Shown here: in pieces, positions 32,546-40,609 of the stretch
Position numbering within the stretch: position 1 is the stretch's first letter
How the letters are laid out: each line of letters opens with the position of its first letter
Assembly (NCBI RefSeq): GCF_024972755.1
Contig: NZ_CP087724.1
Span: 248,001 to 312,000 of the forward strand
From: Halanaeroarchaeum sp. HSR-CO
Lineage (GTDB): Archaea > Halobacteriota > Halobacteria > Halobacteriales > Halobacteriaceae
Direction of reading: 5' to 3'
Length of the DNA stretch: 64,000 nt
Notes under the pieces: generated by a model
Seen by the model: the letters and a program-made list of their open reading frames with translations, nothing else
Told to the model about the DNA's origin: nothing
Databases searched by the model: none
Made by a program: the position numbers and the translations under genes

Positions 32546-33181
32546 ATGACGACTTCACCACCATCGGCCGAACCGACGAACGCCCGGGACCTTCAGCTGT
32601 GGGTCGAGCTACGGGTCGTGGCACCAGCCGATACCACCTGTCCGCTGATCGCCCTCGAGGACCAGGTCGAGACGGCGGAGCGGGACCACTTTGGCGGTGT
32701 CTGTACCATGGACATCGACGTCCGAGAGAAAGCGCAGTCGCCGAGCGGCAAGCGCCGATTGACACATACCATGGACGAGAGCTGTCTGTGTCGGCTGTTC
32801 CTCCAGCACGGGTGTTCGCCGCGGATCGTCTCGAGTCGGGGTCCCGAGGGGGTCGTGTCGACGACGCTCCCGGACCGGGAGACGCTTCGGGACCTGGTCG
32901 CCGACATCAGGTCGGTGGGCGGGTCTGCGACGGTGCAGAAACTTACCAGTCTCTCGACGGAAACCGATGCTGACACCATCCGCACGTTCGAACTCGACGT
33001 ACTGACCGAACGGGAACGCGCCGTGATGGAGACCGCGGTCGCCCGGGGATACTACGATACGCCCCGTCGTGTCCACCTCGGCGAACTCGCGGCGGAGTTC
33101 GACGTGACGAAACAGACCCTGTCTACCTGTCTCAACTCGGCGGAGGCGAAGATGGCGAAGTCCCTCATCGGTTCTCCCTGA
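32546..33181 (+). CDS. DmsR-like transcription regulator of operon 1 (bacterio-opsin-activator HTH family)
   Basis: In this 211-residue protein, residues 18-100 hold a cysteine-containing sensor region (ESCLCRLFLQHGCSPRI, plus VCTMDID), which may bind Fe-S or sense redox. Residues 150-205 are the HTH_10 domain (LTERERAVMETAVARGYYDTPRR, then LGELAAEFDVTKQTLSTCL). The same architecture precedes haloarchaeal dmsEABCD genes and activates them without oxygen when DMSO or TMAO is present. A paralogue precedes the second operon. No strong TATA was seen for this gene. Confidence 0.75.
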   Translation: MTTSPPSAEPTNARDLQLWVELRVVAPADTTCPLIALEDQVETAERDHFGGVCTMDIDVREKAQSPSGKRRLTHTMDESCLCRLFLQHGCSPRIVSSRGPEGVVSTTLPDRETLRDLVADIRSVGGSATVQKLTSLSTETDADTIRTFELDVLTERERAVMETAVARGYYDTPRRVHLGELAAEFDVTKQTLSTCLNSAEAKMAKSLIGSP

Positions 33182-33237
33182 TCCGTTTCACTTCTCTGGT
33201 GAGCTGTACCGGTCTTCTGCCGGCAGATTATCCGACC

Positions 33238-33248
33238 CATTATAAAGG
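33238..33248 (+). promoter_or_regulatory. TATA element of dms-type operon 1
   Basis: The bases ccattataaag lie about 67 bases before the ATG at 33310, giving a leader of about 40 bases. Just after it is ctga-tta-tcag (33253-33263), a small dyad that could bind a regulator near the transcription start. Confidence 0.5.
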
Positions 33249-33309
33249 AACTGATTATCAGCCGGGTCGGGGTTCCGCGCGCCCGCCGTACCCATTACTT
33301 GTGAGTGCT

Positions 33310-33570
33310 ATGACCAATCAACACCGGCCGGTCGACGGACCGCCAGACGCCGACCAGCAATACGAGTTGAACCGGACGGACGCTACCGCTATCCTCGCCG
33401 ATAGCGACCACGATACGGATCTCGGCCTTCGGTTGGCCCGGGACGCGATCCGGGTCGCGAACGGCGACCTCGACGAGGCCACGTTCCACGACCGCCACCA
33501 CGAGGCGGTTCTCGCGGAGTTCGGCGTCGACGACCGACCGGTACCGATGGAGGGCCCCACCGATGAGTGA
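33310..33570 (+). CDS. small acidic protein of dms-type operon 1
   Basis: This 86-residue protein has a C-terminal half LGLRLARDAIRVANGDLDEATFHDRHHEAV that is closely similar to two small genes in operon 2. This block is familiar from haloarchaeal molybdoenzyme operons, where it is often named '4Fe-4S ferredoxin N-terminal domain', although no cysteine is present. Function unknown; it may help assembly of the catalytic subunit. Overlaps the next gene by 8 bases. Confidence 0.65.
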   Translation: MTNQHRPVDGPPDADQQYELNRTDATAILADSDHDTDLGLRLARDAIRVANGDLDEATFHDRHHEAVLAEFGVDDRPVPMEGPTDE

Positions 33571-36031
33571 GGGTGAGGGCGTCTCCCGCCGCTCGGTGTT
33601 GCTCGGCGCCGGTGCGGCCGCGGGCGCACTCGGCGTCGGTGGTGGGGGTCGGCAGTGGTTGCTCGACGGTCTCGACGAGCCACACGCCGTCGAGCAGTTC
33701 CTCGACCGGAACGCGGTACTCCACGGCTATTGCGAGCCCAACTGCCGGGGGAAGTGTGCACTGGACGTCCACGTCCGGAACGGCCAGATCCGGAAGGTCG
33801 AACCGAAGATCCAGGGCAACGAGGCGTACAAGCGGGCGTGCACGCTCGGGCAGTCACACGCCCAGCGCGTCTACAACCCCACTCGGGTCAAGTACCCGAT
33901 GAAGCGCACCGACTGGTCGCCCGGCAACCCGAATCCGACCGGCCGGGGGCCGGACGCCACGTTCGAGCGGATCAGCTGGGACGAGGCGCTGGATTACGTC
34001 GGTGACGAGATGCTCCGCGTCCGCGAGGAGTACGGGCCCGAGAGCGTCTACTTCGAGCTCGGCTCCGGCGGCGGCGGCATCAACGGGACGATCTACTCCC
34101 GACTGTCCGGCCTCTTCGGCGGGACGATGAAAGCCTGGTCGATCGACATCAACGTGGGGCTGGGCTTCCGGCGGATCACCGGGGCCGGCTACTTCAACAC
34201 CCCGACGAACCAGGCGACCGACATCGAGAACGCGAACACCATCGTCATCTGGGGTGGCAACATCTTCGAGAGCCGCTTCCAGATGGACGCCTCGAAGATC
34301 CTCGACGCCAAGGAGAACGGCGCGAAGATCGTCGTGGTCGACCCGGTCTACAACACGACGACCGCGAAGGCCGACATGTGGCTGCCGATCAAGCCGGGGA
34401 AGGACGGCCACCTCGCCATGGCGATGATCCAGGTCGCCTTCGAAGAGGACCTCCTCGACGAGACGTTCCTCCGGGAGCGGACCCTGGGTCCCGCGCTCGT
34501 CCGCGAAGACGGGTCGCTGCTCAAGACCGCCGACGTCTTCGACGACGGCGACGAGGAGACGCCGGTCGCCCTCGACGAGGTGACGGGCGAACCCGTCGCG
34601 CTCGAACCCGAGACCTTCGGCGAGTACGCCCTCTTCGGCGAGTTCGAGGTAGCTGGCGAGACGGTGACGACCGGCCTCACGAAGGTCCGCGAGGCCGCGG
34701 CACCGTACGCACCCGAGGAGATCGAGGAACTGATCGGCGTCGACGCGGCGAACGTCAGGCAGACCGTCCGCTGGCTGGGAACGCGCGGCCCCGGCGGGAT
34801 TCTGACCGGACTCGGCGTCGACCGCTACGTCTACGGCCACATCTTCGGGCAGGCCTACGCCATCCTGCTCGCGCTTCTGGGACAGTACGGAATGAGCGGC
34901 TGTGTGACCGGCGGCATCACGCAGGGCAACGGCTACAACAGCGATTACGGCGTCCCCGAGGGGGCCCCCGGGTCCAGATCCCTCCAGCAGAAGGGGATCC
35001 TGGCGGCCCTCGAAGGCGACGACGAACAGCCGATCAAGGCGATGTACGCGATGTCCTCGAACTTCATCGCCAACCAGATGCCCGACCGGAAACGGTGGCT
35101 CGCCGCCCTCGAGAACGTCGACATGGTCGCCGTCGCCGACTTCCAGCACACGCCGAACGTCCAGCGGGCGGACATCATCCTGCCGGCCTCGCACTGGATG
35201 GAACGCGAGGACATCACCGGTACATGGACGAACCCGCACGCGCGATACCGGGCGGCGGCCCACGAACCGCTGTGGGAGGCGAAAAGCGACCACTGGATGC
35301 TCGTTCGCCTGGCCGAGCGCCTCGGCTACGGCGAGTACTTCGAGCGGGACCGCGAGACGACCCTCCGGCAGATCCTCGCGGCGGAAGATCGGTTCACCCT
35401 CGACGACCTCCGCGAGCAGGGGAGCATCTACATCGACACTCCCGAGGTGATCTGGCAGGGCGAGTTCGCCACGCCGAGTGGCCGCCTCGAGATCTACGAC
35501 GAGGACGCACCCTCCGAGGGCGACGTCTCCCTCGAGGTACCGGTCCCGCTGGAGAGCCGGACGGCCGACGACTGGGAGACCGCCGACGAGTATCCGCTGA
35601 CCTTCCTGCAGAAGCACAGCCGGTGGCGGATCCACTCGCAGTTCGGTCGGATGCCGTCGCTCCGACAGATCGAGACCGAACCCGTCGTGGACATCCACCC
35701 GTCCGACGCCGCCGACCGGGGCATCGAGAACGGTGAGTACGTCCGCGTCCACAACCAGCGCGGCGAGGTCTTCGTGAAGGCCCGCCTCAACGAGGGGTAC
35801 CGACCCGGCATGGTGAACATCAATCAGGGCTGGTGGGAAGACGACTTCGTCGGGGGCCACCACAACGACCTGACCCACACCGACGTGAGCGACGCCATCG
35901 AGAACTTCGCGTTCTACGACGTCCGCGTCGACGTGGAACCGGCACCCGACGACCTGGATACGAGCCAGTACACCGACCCCGACCGCGACCCCTGGCTCGC
36001 GGCCTCCGGCAACGGCGGTGGTGACCAATGA
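33563..36031 (+). CDS. dmsA: DMSO-reductase-family catalytic subunit 1 (DmsA-like)
   Basis: This 822-residue molybdopterin-guanine-dinucleotide oxidoreductase starts with a twin-arginine signal (SRRSVLLGAGAAAGALGVG), so it acts outside the membrane. The FS0 cluster ligands are Cys57, Cys61, Cys65 and Cys93 (C-x3-C-x3-C-x27-C, as in E. coli DmsA), followed by RVYNPTRVKYPMKR and FERISWDEAL. The C-terminal Moco domain begins near QKHSRWRIHSQF. The Mo-ligand region reads AWSIDINVGLGF; a conserved Asp lies where DmsA has Ser, so the substrate may not be DMSO. With the B and C subunits it would reduce DMSO, TMAO or a related acceptor. Confidence 0.85.
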   Translation: MSEGEGVSRRSVLLGAGAAAGALGVGGGGRQWLLDGLDEPHAVEQFLDRNAVLHGYCEPNCRGKCALDVHVRNGQIRKVEPKIQGNEAYKRACTLGQSHAQRVYNPTRVKYPMKRTDWSPGNPNPTGRGPDATFERISWDEALDYVGDEMLRVREEYGPESVYFELGSGGGGINGTIYSRLSGLFGGTMKAWSIDINVGLGFRRITGAGYFNTPTNQATDIENANTIVIWGGNIFESRFQMDASKILDAKENGAKIVVVDPVYNTTTAKADMWLPIKPGKDGHLAMAMIQVAFEEDLLDETFLRERTLGPALVREDGSLLKTADVFDDGDEETPVALDEVTGEPVALEPETFGEYALFGEFEVAGETVTTGLTKVREAAAPYAPEEIEELIGVDAANVRQTVRWLGTRGPGGILTGLGVDRYVYGHIFGQAYAILLALLGQYGMSGCVTGGITQGNGYNSDYGVPEGAPGSRSLQQKGILAALEGDDEQPIKAMYAMSSNFIANQMPDRKRWLAALENVDMVAVADFQHTPNVQRADIILPASHWMEREDITGTWTNPHARYRAAAHEPLWEAKSDHWMLVRLAERLGYGEYFERDRETTLRQILAAEDRFTLDDLREQGSIYIDTPEVIWQGEFATPSGRLEIYDEDAPSEGDVSLEVPVPLESRTADDWETADEYPLTFLQKHSRWRIHSQFGRMPSLRQIETEPVVDIHPSDAADRGIENGEYVRVHNQRGEVFVKARLNEGYRPGMVNINQGWWEDDFVGGHHNDLTHTDVSDAIENFAFYDVRVDVEPAPDDLDTSQYTDPDRDPWLAASGNGGGDQ

Positions 36032-36756
36032 CCAGTTACGGAATGGTAATCGACCAAGAGCGGTGTATCGGCTGTCACGCCTGTTCGACGGCCTGCATAG
36101 AGGAGAACAACCTCGGGTTCGGGCACATCTGGAACCGGGTGCTCACGGAAGGTGGTGAGGACATCGAGACGCCGGCGGGACAGTACCCCCTCGACGGGAG
36201 CGACGGGACCGGGAGTATGTCCATGGAGTTCCAGCCGACCGCGTGCCAGCACTGCCAGAACGCCCCCTGTGTGAAGGTCTGCCCGGTCAACGCGACCTAC
36301 ACCCGCGAGGACGGCATCGTCGAAATCGACTACGACAAGTGCATGGGCTGCCGGTACTGCATGGCCGCGTGTCCGTACAACGCACGCGTGTTCAACTACG
36401 ATGCCCCCGAGAACCTCACCGAAGATGGATTCGGGAACGTTCCCGAACGACCGCAGGGCGTCGTGGAGAAGTGTACGTTCTGTACCCACCGCGTCGAGCA
36501 GGGCATCGATCCCGCCTGCGTCGACGCCTGTCCCGCCGACGCGCGGATCTTCGGCGACCTCGACGATCCCGACAGCACGGTCTCCAGGTACGTTCGGAAG
36601 TACGAGACCGAGGTATTGCTCGAGGACCTCGAGACCTACCCGAACACGTACTACGTCCGCGGCCAGATGACGCCCGGCCGTAACCGGATCGGCAAGGAAC
36701 TGGAGGGGACTGCCCGCAAACTCATGGCCACGCCCGATGGGGGTGACGGCAAATGA
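36028..36756 (+). CDS. dmsB: four-cluster iron-sulfur subunit 1 (DmsB-like)
   Basis: This 242-residue protein carries electrons from the membrane anchor to the catalytic subunit. It has four [4Fe-4S] motifs: CIGCHACSTAC (residues 12-22), CQHCQNAPCVKVC, CMGCRYCMAAC and CTFCTHRV with DPACVDAC. No signal peptide; it would be exported together with the Tat-carrying subunit. ATGA overlaps join it to dmsA and to the anchor gene. Confidence 0.9.
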   Translation: MTSYGMVIDQERCIGCHACSTACIEENNLGFGHIWNRVLTEGGEDIETPAGQYPLDGSDGTGSMSMEFQPTACQHCQNAPCVKVCPVNATYTREDGIVEIDYDKCMGCRYCMAACPYNARVFNYDAPENLTEDGFGNVPERPQGVVEKCTFCTHRVEQGIDPACVDACPADARIFGDLDDPDSTVSRYVRKYETEVLLEDLETYPNTYYVRGQMTPGRNRIGKELEGTARKLMATPDGGDGK

Positions 36757-38099
36757 GCGGCGCAGTCGTCGAACCCGAGGGATTCGGAACGCGAGGAAAG
36801 GCCCTCGTCGGTGTCCTGGTCCTCCTCATCGGCGTCGGATTCGCCGCCTGGCTCTACCAGCTACGCGAAGGACTGGTCGTCACGGGGATGGACAACGTCT
36901 TCTCGTGGGCGCTGTACATCATGCTGTTCGTGTTCTTCGTCGGCCTCTCGGCCGGCGGGCTCATCATCTCCAGCGTCCCGAAGTTCTTCCACTCCGATCG
37001 CTACGACTCGATCGCGGCGCTGGGCGTCCTGGTCAGTTTCGCCTGCATCGTCGTCGCGGGACTGCTGATCGTTCCCGACATCGGTCGACCCGTCCGCATG
37101 TACCAGTTCCTCACCACGCCGGACTTCCGCTCCCCGATGGTCTGGGACTTCGCGGTCGTCGTCGTGTACGGGCTGTTCACGCTGGGGTACCTCTGGCTGT
37201 TAACTCGCCGGAACCTCGCGGCCCGCGGGTCGCCGCTGGCCCTCGGTGTGGCGGACACCGAGAGCGGCCGCGCCCGGGACAAGAAGCTAGCCTTCTGGGC
37301 TGCCGCCGTCGCCATCCCGCTGGCGGTCGCGCTCCACTCGGTCACCGGGTGGATCTTCGCGCTGCAGATCGGACGCGGCGACTGGTTCAGTCCGCTGGTG
37401 GCGCCAATGTTCATCATGAAGGCGCTGGTCTCCGGGCTCGCGCTCGTGATCGTCACGGCCGTCCTGGCCGACCGGTACACGCGATTCGAACTGTCCCGGG
37501 ACCTCGTCCCCGAACTCGGGAAGATCCTCGGGGTCTTCGTCGCGGTGCACATCGTCTACCTGCTGGCCGCCGAACGGCTCCCCCACGCCTGGGCCGCGAA
37601 CTTCGACTTCTGGTCGATCACGTCCGCGTTCCTGATCGGGGACACGCCGTACTTCTGGCTGTGGACGATCGTCGGCGGGGCGATTCCGATCGCCCTCCTC
37701 GTCTTCCCGTCGTTGCGACGGCAGGTCTGGGCGGTCGTCACTGCGAGCGTCTTCGCCATCGTGGGAATCCTCTTCGAGGGCGTGAACCTCGTGTTCGTCG
37801 GCTACGACGAGGTGCCCATCGCCGATGCCCCCGGCGTCACGACCGGTCGGGAGTACACCGGCTTCGGTGCCGACATCTGGGCGACCTCGGGGACGTACAC
37901 CCCGACCGTCGTCGAACTCGCGATCTCTGTGGGGATCATCGCCGTCGGGGCGTTGATCGTCACGCTGGGGATCCGGTACCTGCCGGTGTTCCCCCGGGTC
38001 GAACGCGAGACGGTCGAACGGCAATCGCCGGCCACCGACGCGGCGGTCACCGATGGCGGTGCCGTCGCCGACGCGGAATCCGGAGACGAGGGCCGATGA
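36753..38099 (+). CDS. NrfD-type membrane anchor subunit 1
   Basis: This 448-residue quinol-oxidising membrane subunit of the NrfD/PsrC family has about ten hydrophobic helices (first at residues 18-38). It takes electrons from menaquinol and passes them to the iron-sulfur subunit. Typical DmsC is shorter (about 290 residues) and only distantly related, so this complex is more like PsrABC/NrfD organisation. The last 50 residues are acidic and disordered. The ATG overlaps the dmsB stop. Confidence 0.8.
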   Translation: MSGAVVEPEGFGTRGKALVGVLVLLIGVGFAAWLYQLREGLVVTGMDNVFSWALYIMLFVFFVGLSAGGLIISSVPKFFHSDRYDSIAALGVLVSFACIVVAGLLIVPDIGRPVRMYQFLTTPDFRSPMVWDFAVVVVYGLFTLGYLWLLTRRNLAARGSPLALGVADTESGRARDKKLAFWAAAVAIPLAVALHSVTGWIFALQIGRGDWFSPLVAPMFIMKALVSGLALVIVTAVLADRYTRFELSRDLVPELGKILGVFVAVHIVYLLAAERLPHAWAANFDFWSITSAFLIGDTPYFWLWTIVGGAIPIALLVFPSLRRQVWAVVTASVFAIVGILFEGVNLVFVGYDEVPIADAPGVTTGREYTGFGADIWATSGTYTPTVVELAISVGIIAVGALIVTLGIRYLPVFPRVERETVERQSPATDAAVTDGGAVADAESGDEGR

Positions 38100-38641
38100 G
38101 CGACACCGCGATGGCGAGTGTCGCAGACCGGGACCTCGCCGCGGGGTACGACGTGTTGGCACGTTGCTGGCGCGAACCCGATGTGGCACTCGTCCAGGCC
38201 ATCGAGGATGGATCGCTCGAAGACGTCGTCCCCGGCGTCGAGGCCGTCTCTCTCGAAGCGCTTCGAGCCGAACACACCCGGTTGTTCGTCGGTCCCGGCG
38301 CGCTCCCGTGTCCGCCGTACGAGAGCGTGTATCGGGACGAGGATGGACAGGTGCTCGGGCCGTCGACGGCGGCCGTCGTCGCCTGGTACCGGACCATCGG
38401 TGTCGGCCTGGACCCAGAGGTCAGCGACCTCCCGGACCACATCGCTGTGGAACTGGAGTTCATGGGTCACCTCCAGCGACGGGGCGATATCGCGGCGCTG
38501 GACCGCTTCGTGGCGGAGCATCCGCGGCGATGGTTCCCGGCGTTCCTCGACGGCGTCGAGACCGCCACTCGGGTGCCCTTTTACCGGGCGCTCGCGGCGG
38601 CGACCCGGGACCTCCTCGACGGCGTCGACGAAATGGCCTGA
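38096..38641 (+). CDS. TorD/DmsD-family chaperone 1
   Basis: This 181-residue all-helical cytosolic chaperone binds the Tat signal and apo-enzyme of the catalytic subunit until the cofactor is inserted. Family marks are EHTRLFVGPGALPCPPYESVY (residues 60-82) and the helix DLPDHIAVELEFMGHLQ near residue 115. Start ATG at 38096 overlaps the anchor stop (ATGA); a much longer frame through the anchor gene is not real. Confidence 0.85.
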   Translation: MSDTAMASVADRDLAAGYDVLARCWREPDVALVQAIEDGSLEDVVPGVEAVSLEALRAEHTRLFVGPGALPCPPYESVYRDEDGQVLGPSTAAVVAWYRTIGVGLDPEVSDLPDHIAVELEFMGHLQRRGDIAALDRFVAEHPRRWFPAFLDGVETATRVPFYRALAAATRDLLDGVDEMA

Positions 38642-38646
38642 CGACG

Positions 38647-39033
38647 ATGGTGTCGCGTTACGAGTACGACCTCGAATACGACGTCCCGGGCGGGAAGCGC
38701 GAGGCGTACGAGACCTGGCTGGCGGATGCTACCGTCACCTGGGGCATGGACGAGCGCGTCACCGCGTTCTTCCATCAGGTAAACGACACTGGCCTGGACC
38801 CAGGTGAACGGTTCGTCTTCGAGTTCGACAGCCTCCGGGACTGGGCGGCGTTCGTCGAGGGGGCTGGCCATCGGAAGAACGTCGACCGCCTCCGCGGACT
38901 GGTGACGGATCTGCGGGCGACGCTCTGGAATCCCAAACGGGTCGGTACCGAGGTGGGAGCGGTGCGCGACGCCAGACCCGTCGCCGACCGGTGGGGTCCC
39001 CACCGCTATCGTCGCCAGCCGAACCGGTCCTGA
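38647..39033 (+). CDS. conserved small gene at the end of dms-type operon 1
   Basis: This 128-residue protein opens MVSRYEYDLEYDVPGGKREA with YETWLADATVTWGMDERV next. It is a beta-alpha-beta pattern like the dimeric alpha-beta barrel fold, followed by a basic tail. A clear paralogue ends operon 2 (shared EYDLEY/EYELEY, VTWGMD/VSWGMD and a KNV/ENV block). Conservation of place in both operons argues for a role in the enzyme's maturation or in sensing its substrate. No named family. Confidence 0.65.
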   Translation: MVSRYEYDLEYDVPGGKREAYETWLADATVTWGMDERVTAFFHQVNDTGLDPGERFVFEFDSLRDWAAFVEGAGHRKNVDRLRGLVTDLRATLWNPKRVGTEVGAVRDARPVADRWGPHRYRRQPNRS

Positions 39034-39048
39034 CGGGGACCGCTCCAG

Positions 39049-39073
39049 GTCGGTTTTCGTTTCGGGGTTTTCA
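39049..39073 (+). terminator. T-rich terminator after dms-type operon 1
   Basis: Three runs of T (ggttttcg, gtttcg, ggttttca) within 25 bases, starting 16 bases after the last stop, fit archaeal intrinsic termination on T tracts. Confidence 0.35.
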
Positions 39074-39204
39074 CTGGCGAAGTCGGTGTCGCGTTCGATG
39101 GGTGGGCAGGTGACCATTCCGACGAACGGGGGTCTTCGTGCTCTCCAGTCGTGGGGTATTTCATAATCGTGGGAATCGGGCCAGCGCTCTTATATCCCCG
39201 TTCA

Positions 39205-39231
39205 CCTTGATTTACCAAGGCGTATATAAGC
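39205..39231 (+). promoter_or_regulatory. promoter and operator of the second dms-type regulator
   Basis: The TATA box gtatataa (39222-39229) is about 32 bases before the ATG at 39258. Directly upstream, over the BRE position, is the dyad ccttg-atttac-caagg (39205-39220). A regulator bound there would contact TFB/TBP, the place for an activator or competing repressor. A further TATA-like ttatatcc lies at 39190-39197. Confidence 0.55.
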
Positions 39232-39257
39232 ACTGTCGCCATTCCCGCGACACTCCC

Positions 39258-39905
39258 ATGACTGACCTCGACGACGACGTCCACGCGACGAACGATATGG
39301 GGATAGAGGCCGCCGATACCCGGGAGCACCGCCGCCTCTACGTCGAGATCGAGGTGTCGATGGACGAGGACTGTCCCGTGTACGGGCTTTCCGACTCCGT
39401 CGCCGAGACCCGCGTGTTCCTGGGGCCCGATGGGCGGTGTCAGTGTGATATCCTCCACGAGGATGGAGCCGACTGTGCCCCGCTTCACGTGAGCCGACCG
39501 ATCGAGAATTCCTGTGCGTGTTCGATATTTGCCGCTCACGGCTGCGTTCCGACGATCGATTCGACGACCGACGACCGCTCGAAGATATCCACCTACCTGC
39601 CGGACCGTTCGGTACTCAGCGATCTGATCGCGGAACTTCGGGCCCATTCACGAAACGCGAGCCTCCTTCGCATCGTGGACTGTGACCGGGACGACAACGG
39701 ACAGGGGATCACCTTCGACCTCACCGATCTGACCACGACCCAGCGGGACACCCTGGAGTTGGCGGTCACCGAGGGGTATTACGACGAGCCGAAGGGCATC
39801 TCGCTGGAGGAACTCGCCGACGAACTCAACATCTCGAAATCGGGTGTCTCGCGCCGACTCTCGAGCATCGAGGCCACTATTTTGACGACCATCATCTCGG
39901 ACTAG
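39258..39905 (+). CDS. DmsR-like transcription regulator of operon 2 (bacterio-opsin-activator HTH family)
   Basis: This 215-residue paralogue of the regulator at 32546 carries more cysteines in its sensor part: DEDCPVYG, RCQCDILH, ADCAPLH and SCACSIFAAHGC. A redox- or metal-sensing cluster is therefore likely. The HTH_10 domain is at residues 160-210 (LTTTQRDTLELAVTEGYYDEP, then LEELADELNISKSGVSRRL). It probably activates operon 2 under anoxia, and perhaps itself through the adjacent dyad. The shorter start MTDLDDD is chosen because of the TATA spacing. Confidence 0.75.
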   Translation: MTDLDDDVHATNDMGIEAADTREHRRLYVEIEVSMDEDCPVYGLSDSVAETRVFLGPDGRCQCDILHEDGADCAPLHVSRPIENSCACSIFAAHGCVPTIDSTTDDRSKISTYLPDRSVLSDLIAELRAHSRNASLLRIVDCDRDDNGQGITFDLTDLTTTQRDTLELAVTEGYYDEPKGISLEELADELNISKSGVSRRLSSIEATILTTIISD

Positions 39906-39992
39906 CGGCAGTCGTCGACGGTGGGGGTCCGCCGCCCACGAAACGCACGTGTGGGTCTGTAGCGCACGCTCACCCCTCGGAGAATAGCCACC

Positions 39993-40003
39993 CCCATATA
40001 ATC
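39993..40003 (+). promoter_or_regulatory. TATA element of dms-type operon 2
   Basis: The bases ccatataatct are about 70 bases before the GTG at 40067, the same leader length as in operon 1. Confidence 0.45.
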
Positions 40004-40027
40004 TAGCAATTATTGAGCCCAAGGGAG

Positions 40028-40043
40028 TTGGACGCCAGTCCAA
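40028..40043. promoter_or_regulatory. inverted repeat in the leader of operon 2
   Basis: Perfect dyad ttggac-gcca-gtccaa, 25-35 bases after the TATA element and 24 bases before the GTG start. It can act as a DNA operator at the transcription start or as an RNA hairpin in the leader. Confidence 0.5.
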
Positions 40044-40066
40044 TACCATCAACTGGGTCATGAACC

Positions 40067-40330
40067 GTGTCCGATCCACCAAATCTCGACGACGAACCGC
40101 TGTTGCCGGAAGCGACGGATTGGGAGGATCGCATCACTGCGATTCTGGACGGAGAGGACTCGAACGAGGAGGCCGTGGCGCTGGGTCGGGAGATGGCTCG
40201 CGACGCCCTCCGCGTGTCGAAGGGCGAACTCAGCGATGAGGAGTTCAATGCGATGTACGAGGAGAAAGTCCAGCGGGTCTTCGGAACCGAACCTGCCGAT
40301 TTCAATTCGGACGCTGCGGACGAGGAGTAA
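40067..40330 (+). CDS. small acidic protein A of dms-type operon 2
   Basis: This 87-residue protein has a GTG start (reading SDPPNLDDEPLLPEATDWED after the initiator). The C-terminal block ALGREMARDALRVSKGELSD is the same cysteine-free domain as in the operon 1 small gene. A second copy follows 27 bases later, so operon 2 has two. Function unknown. Confidence 0.65.
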   Translation: MSDPPNLDDEPLLPEATDWEDRITAILDGEDSNEEAVALGREMARDALRVSKGELSDEEFNAMYEEKVQRVFGTEPADFNSDAADEE

Positions 40331-40357
40331 CGATTCTACTGAACGATCAATTCACCT

Positions 40358-40609
40358 ATGACACCACCAACTGAACCATCGGATGACGGATCCGACGACG
40401 GACGATACGATTTGAACAGCGAGGAAGCAAAGCGCATTCTGGAGGGCAGCGAGTACGACGCCGATCTCGGCTTCGAGATGGCTCGTGATGCCGTCCAGGT
40501 TGCGAACGGCGACCTCGACGAGGAGACCTTCCAGGAGCGATACCACGACGCCGTCGTCGCCGAATTCGGCGTCGACGATCGACCGACGAACCAGGGTGAG
40601 AACGCATGA
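40358..40609 (+). CDS. small acidic protein B of dms-type operon 2
   Basis: This 83-residue protein reads MTPPTEPSDDGSDDGRYDLN and then LGFEMARDAVQVANGDLDEE, with GVDDRPT near the end. It is closer to the operon 1 protein (shared VANGDLDE, VAEFGVDDRP) than to its neighbour, so the tandem pair did not arise by a recent local duplication. Its stop overlaps the start of the catalytic subunit gene. Confidence 0.65.
   Translation: MTPPTEPSDDGSDDGRYDLNSEEAKRILEGSEYDADLGFEMARDAVQVANGDLDEETFQERYHDAVVAEFGVDDRPTNQGENA

Noticed and set aside
33854-36028. 724-codon frame antisense to the first catalytic subunit
   Set aside because: Shadow of the dmsA-like gene, with no start signal or family features.
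36737-38641. Apparent 634-residue fusion ending in a TorD chaperone
   Set aside because: The first 450 codons are an Arg/Pro-rich frame-shifted reading of the NrfD gene; only the part from 38096 is a real protein.
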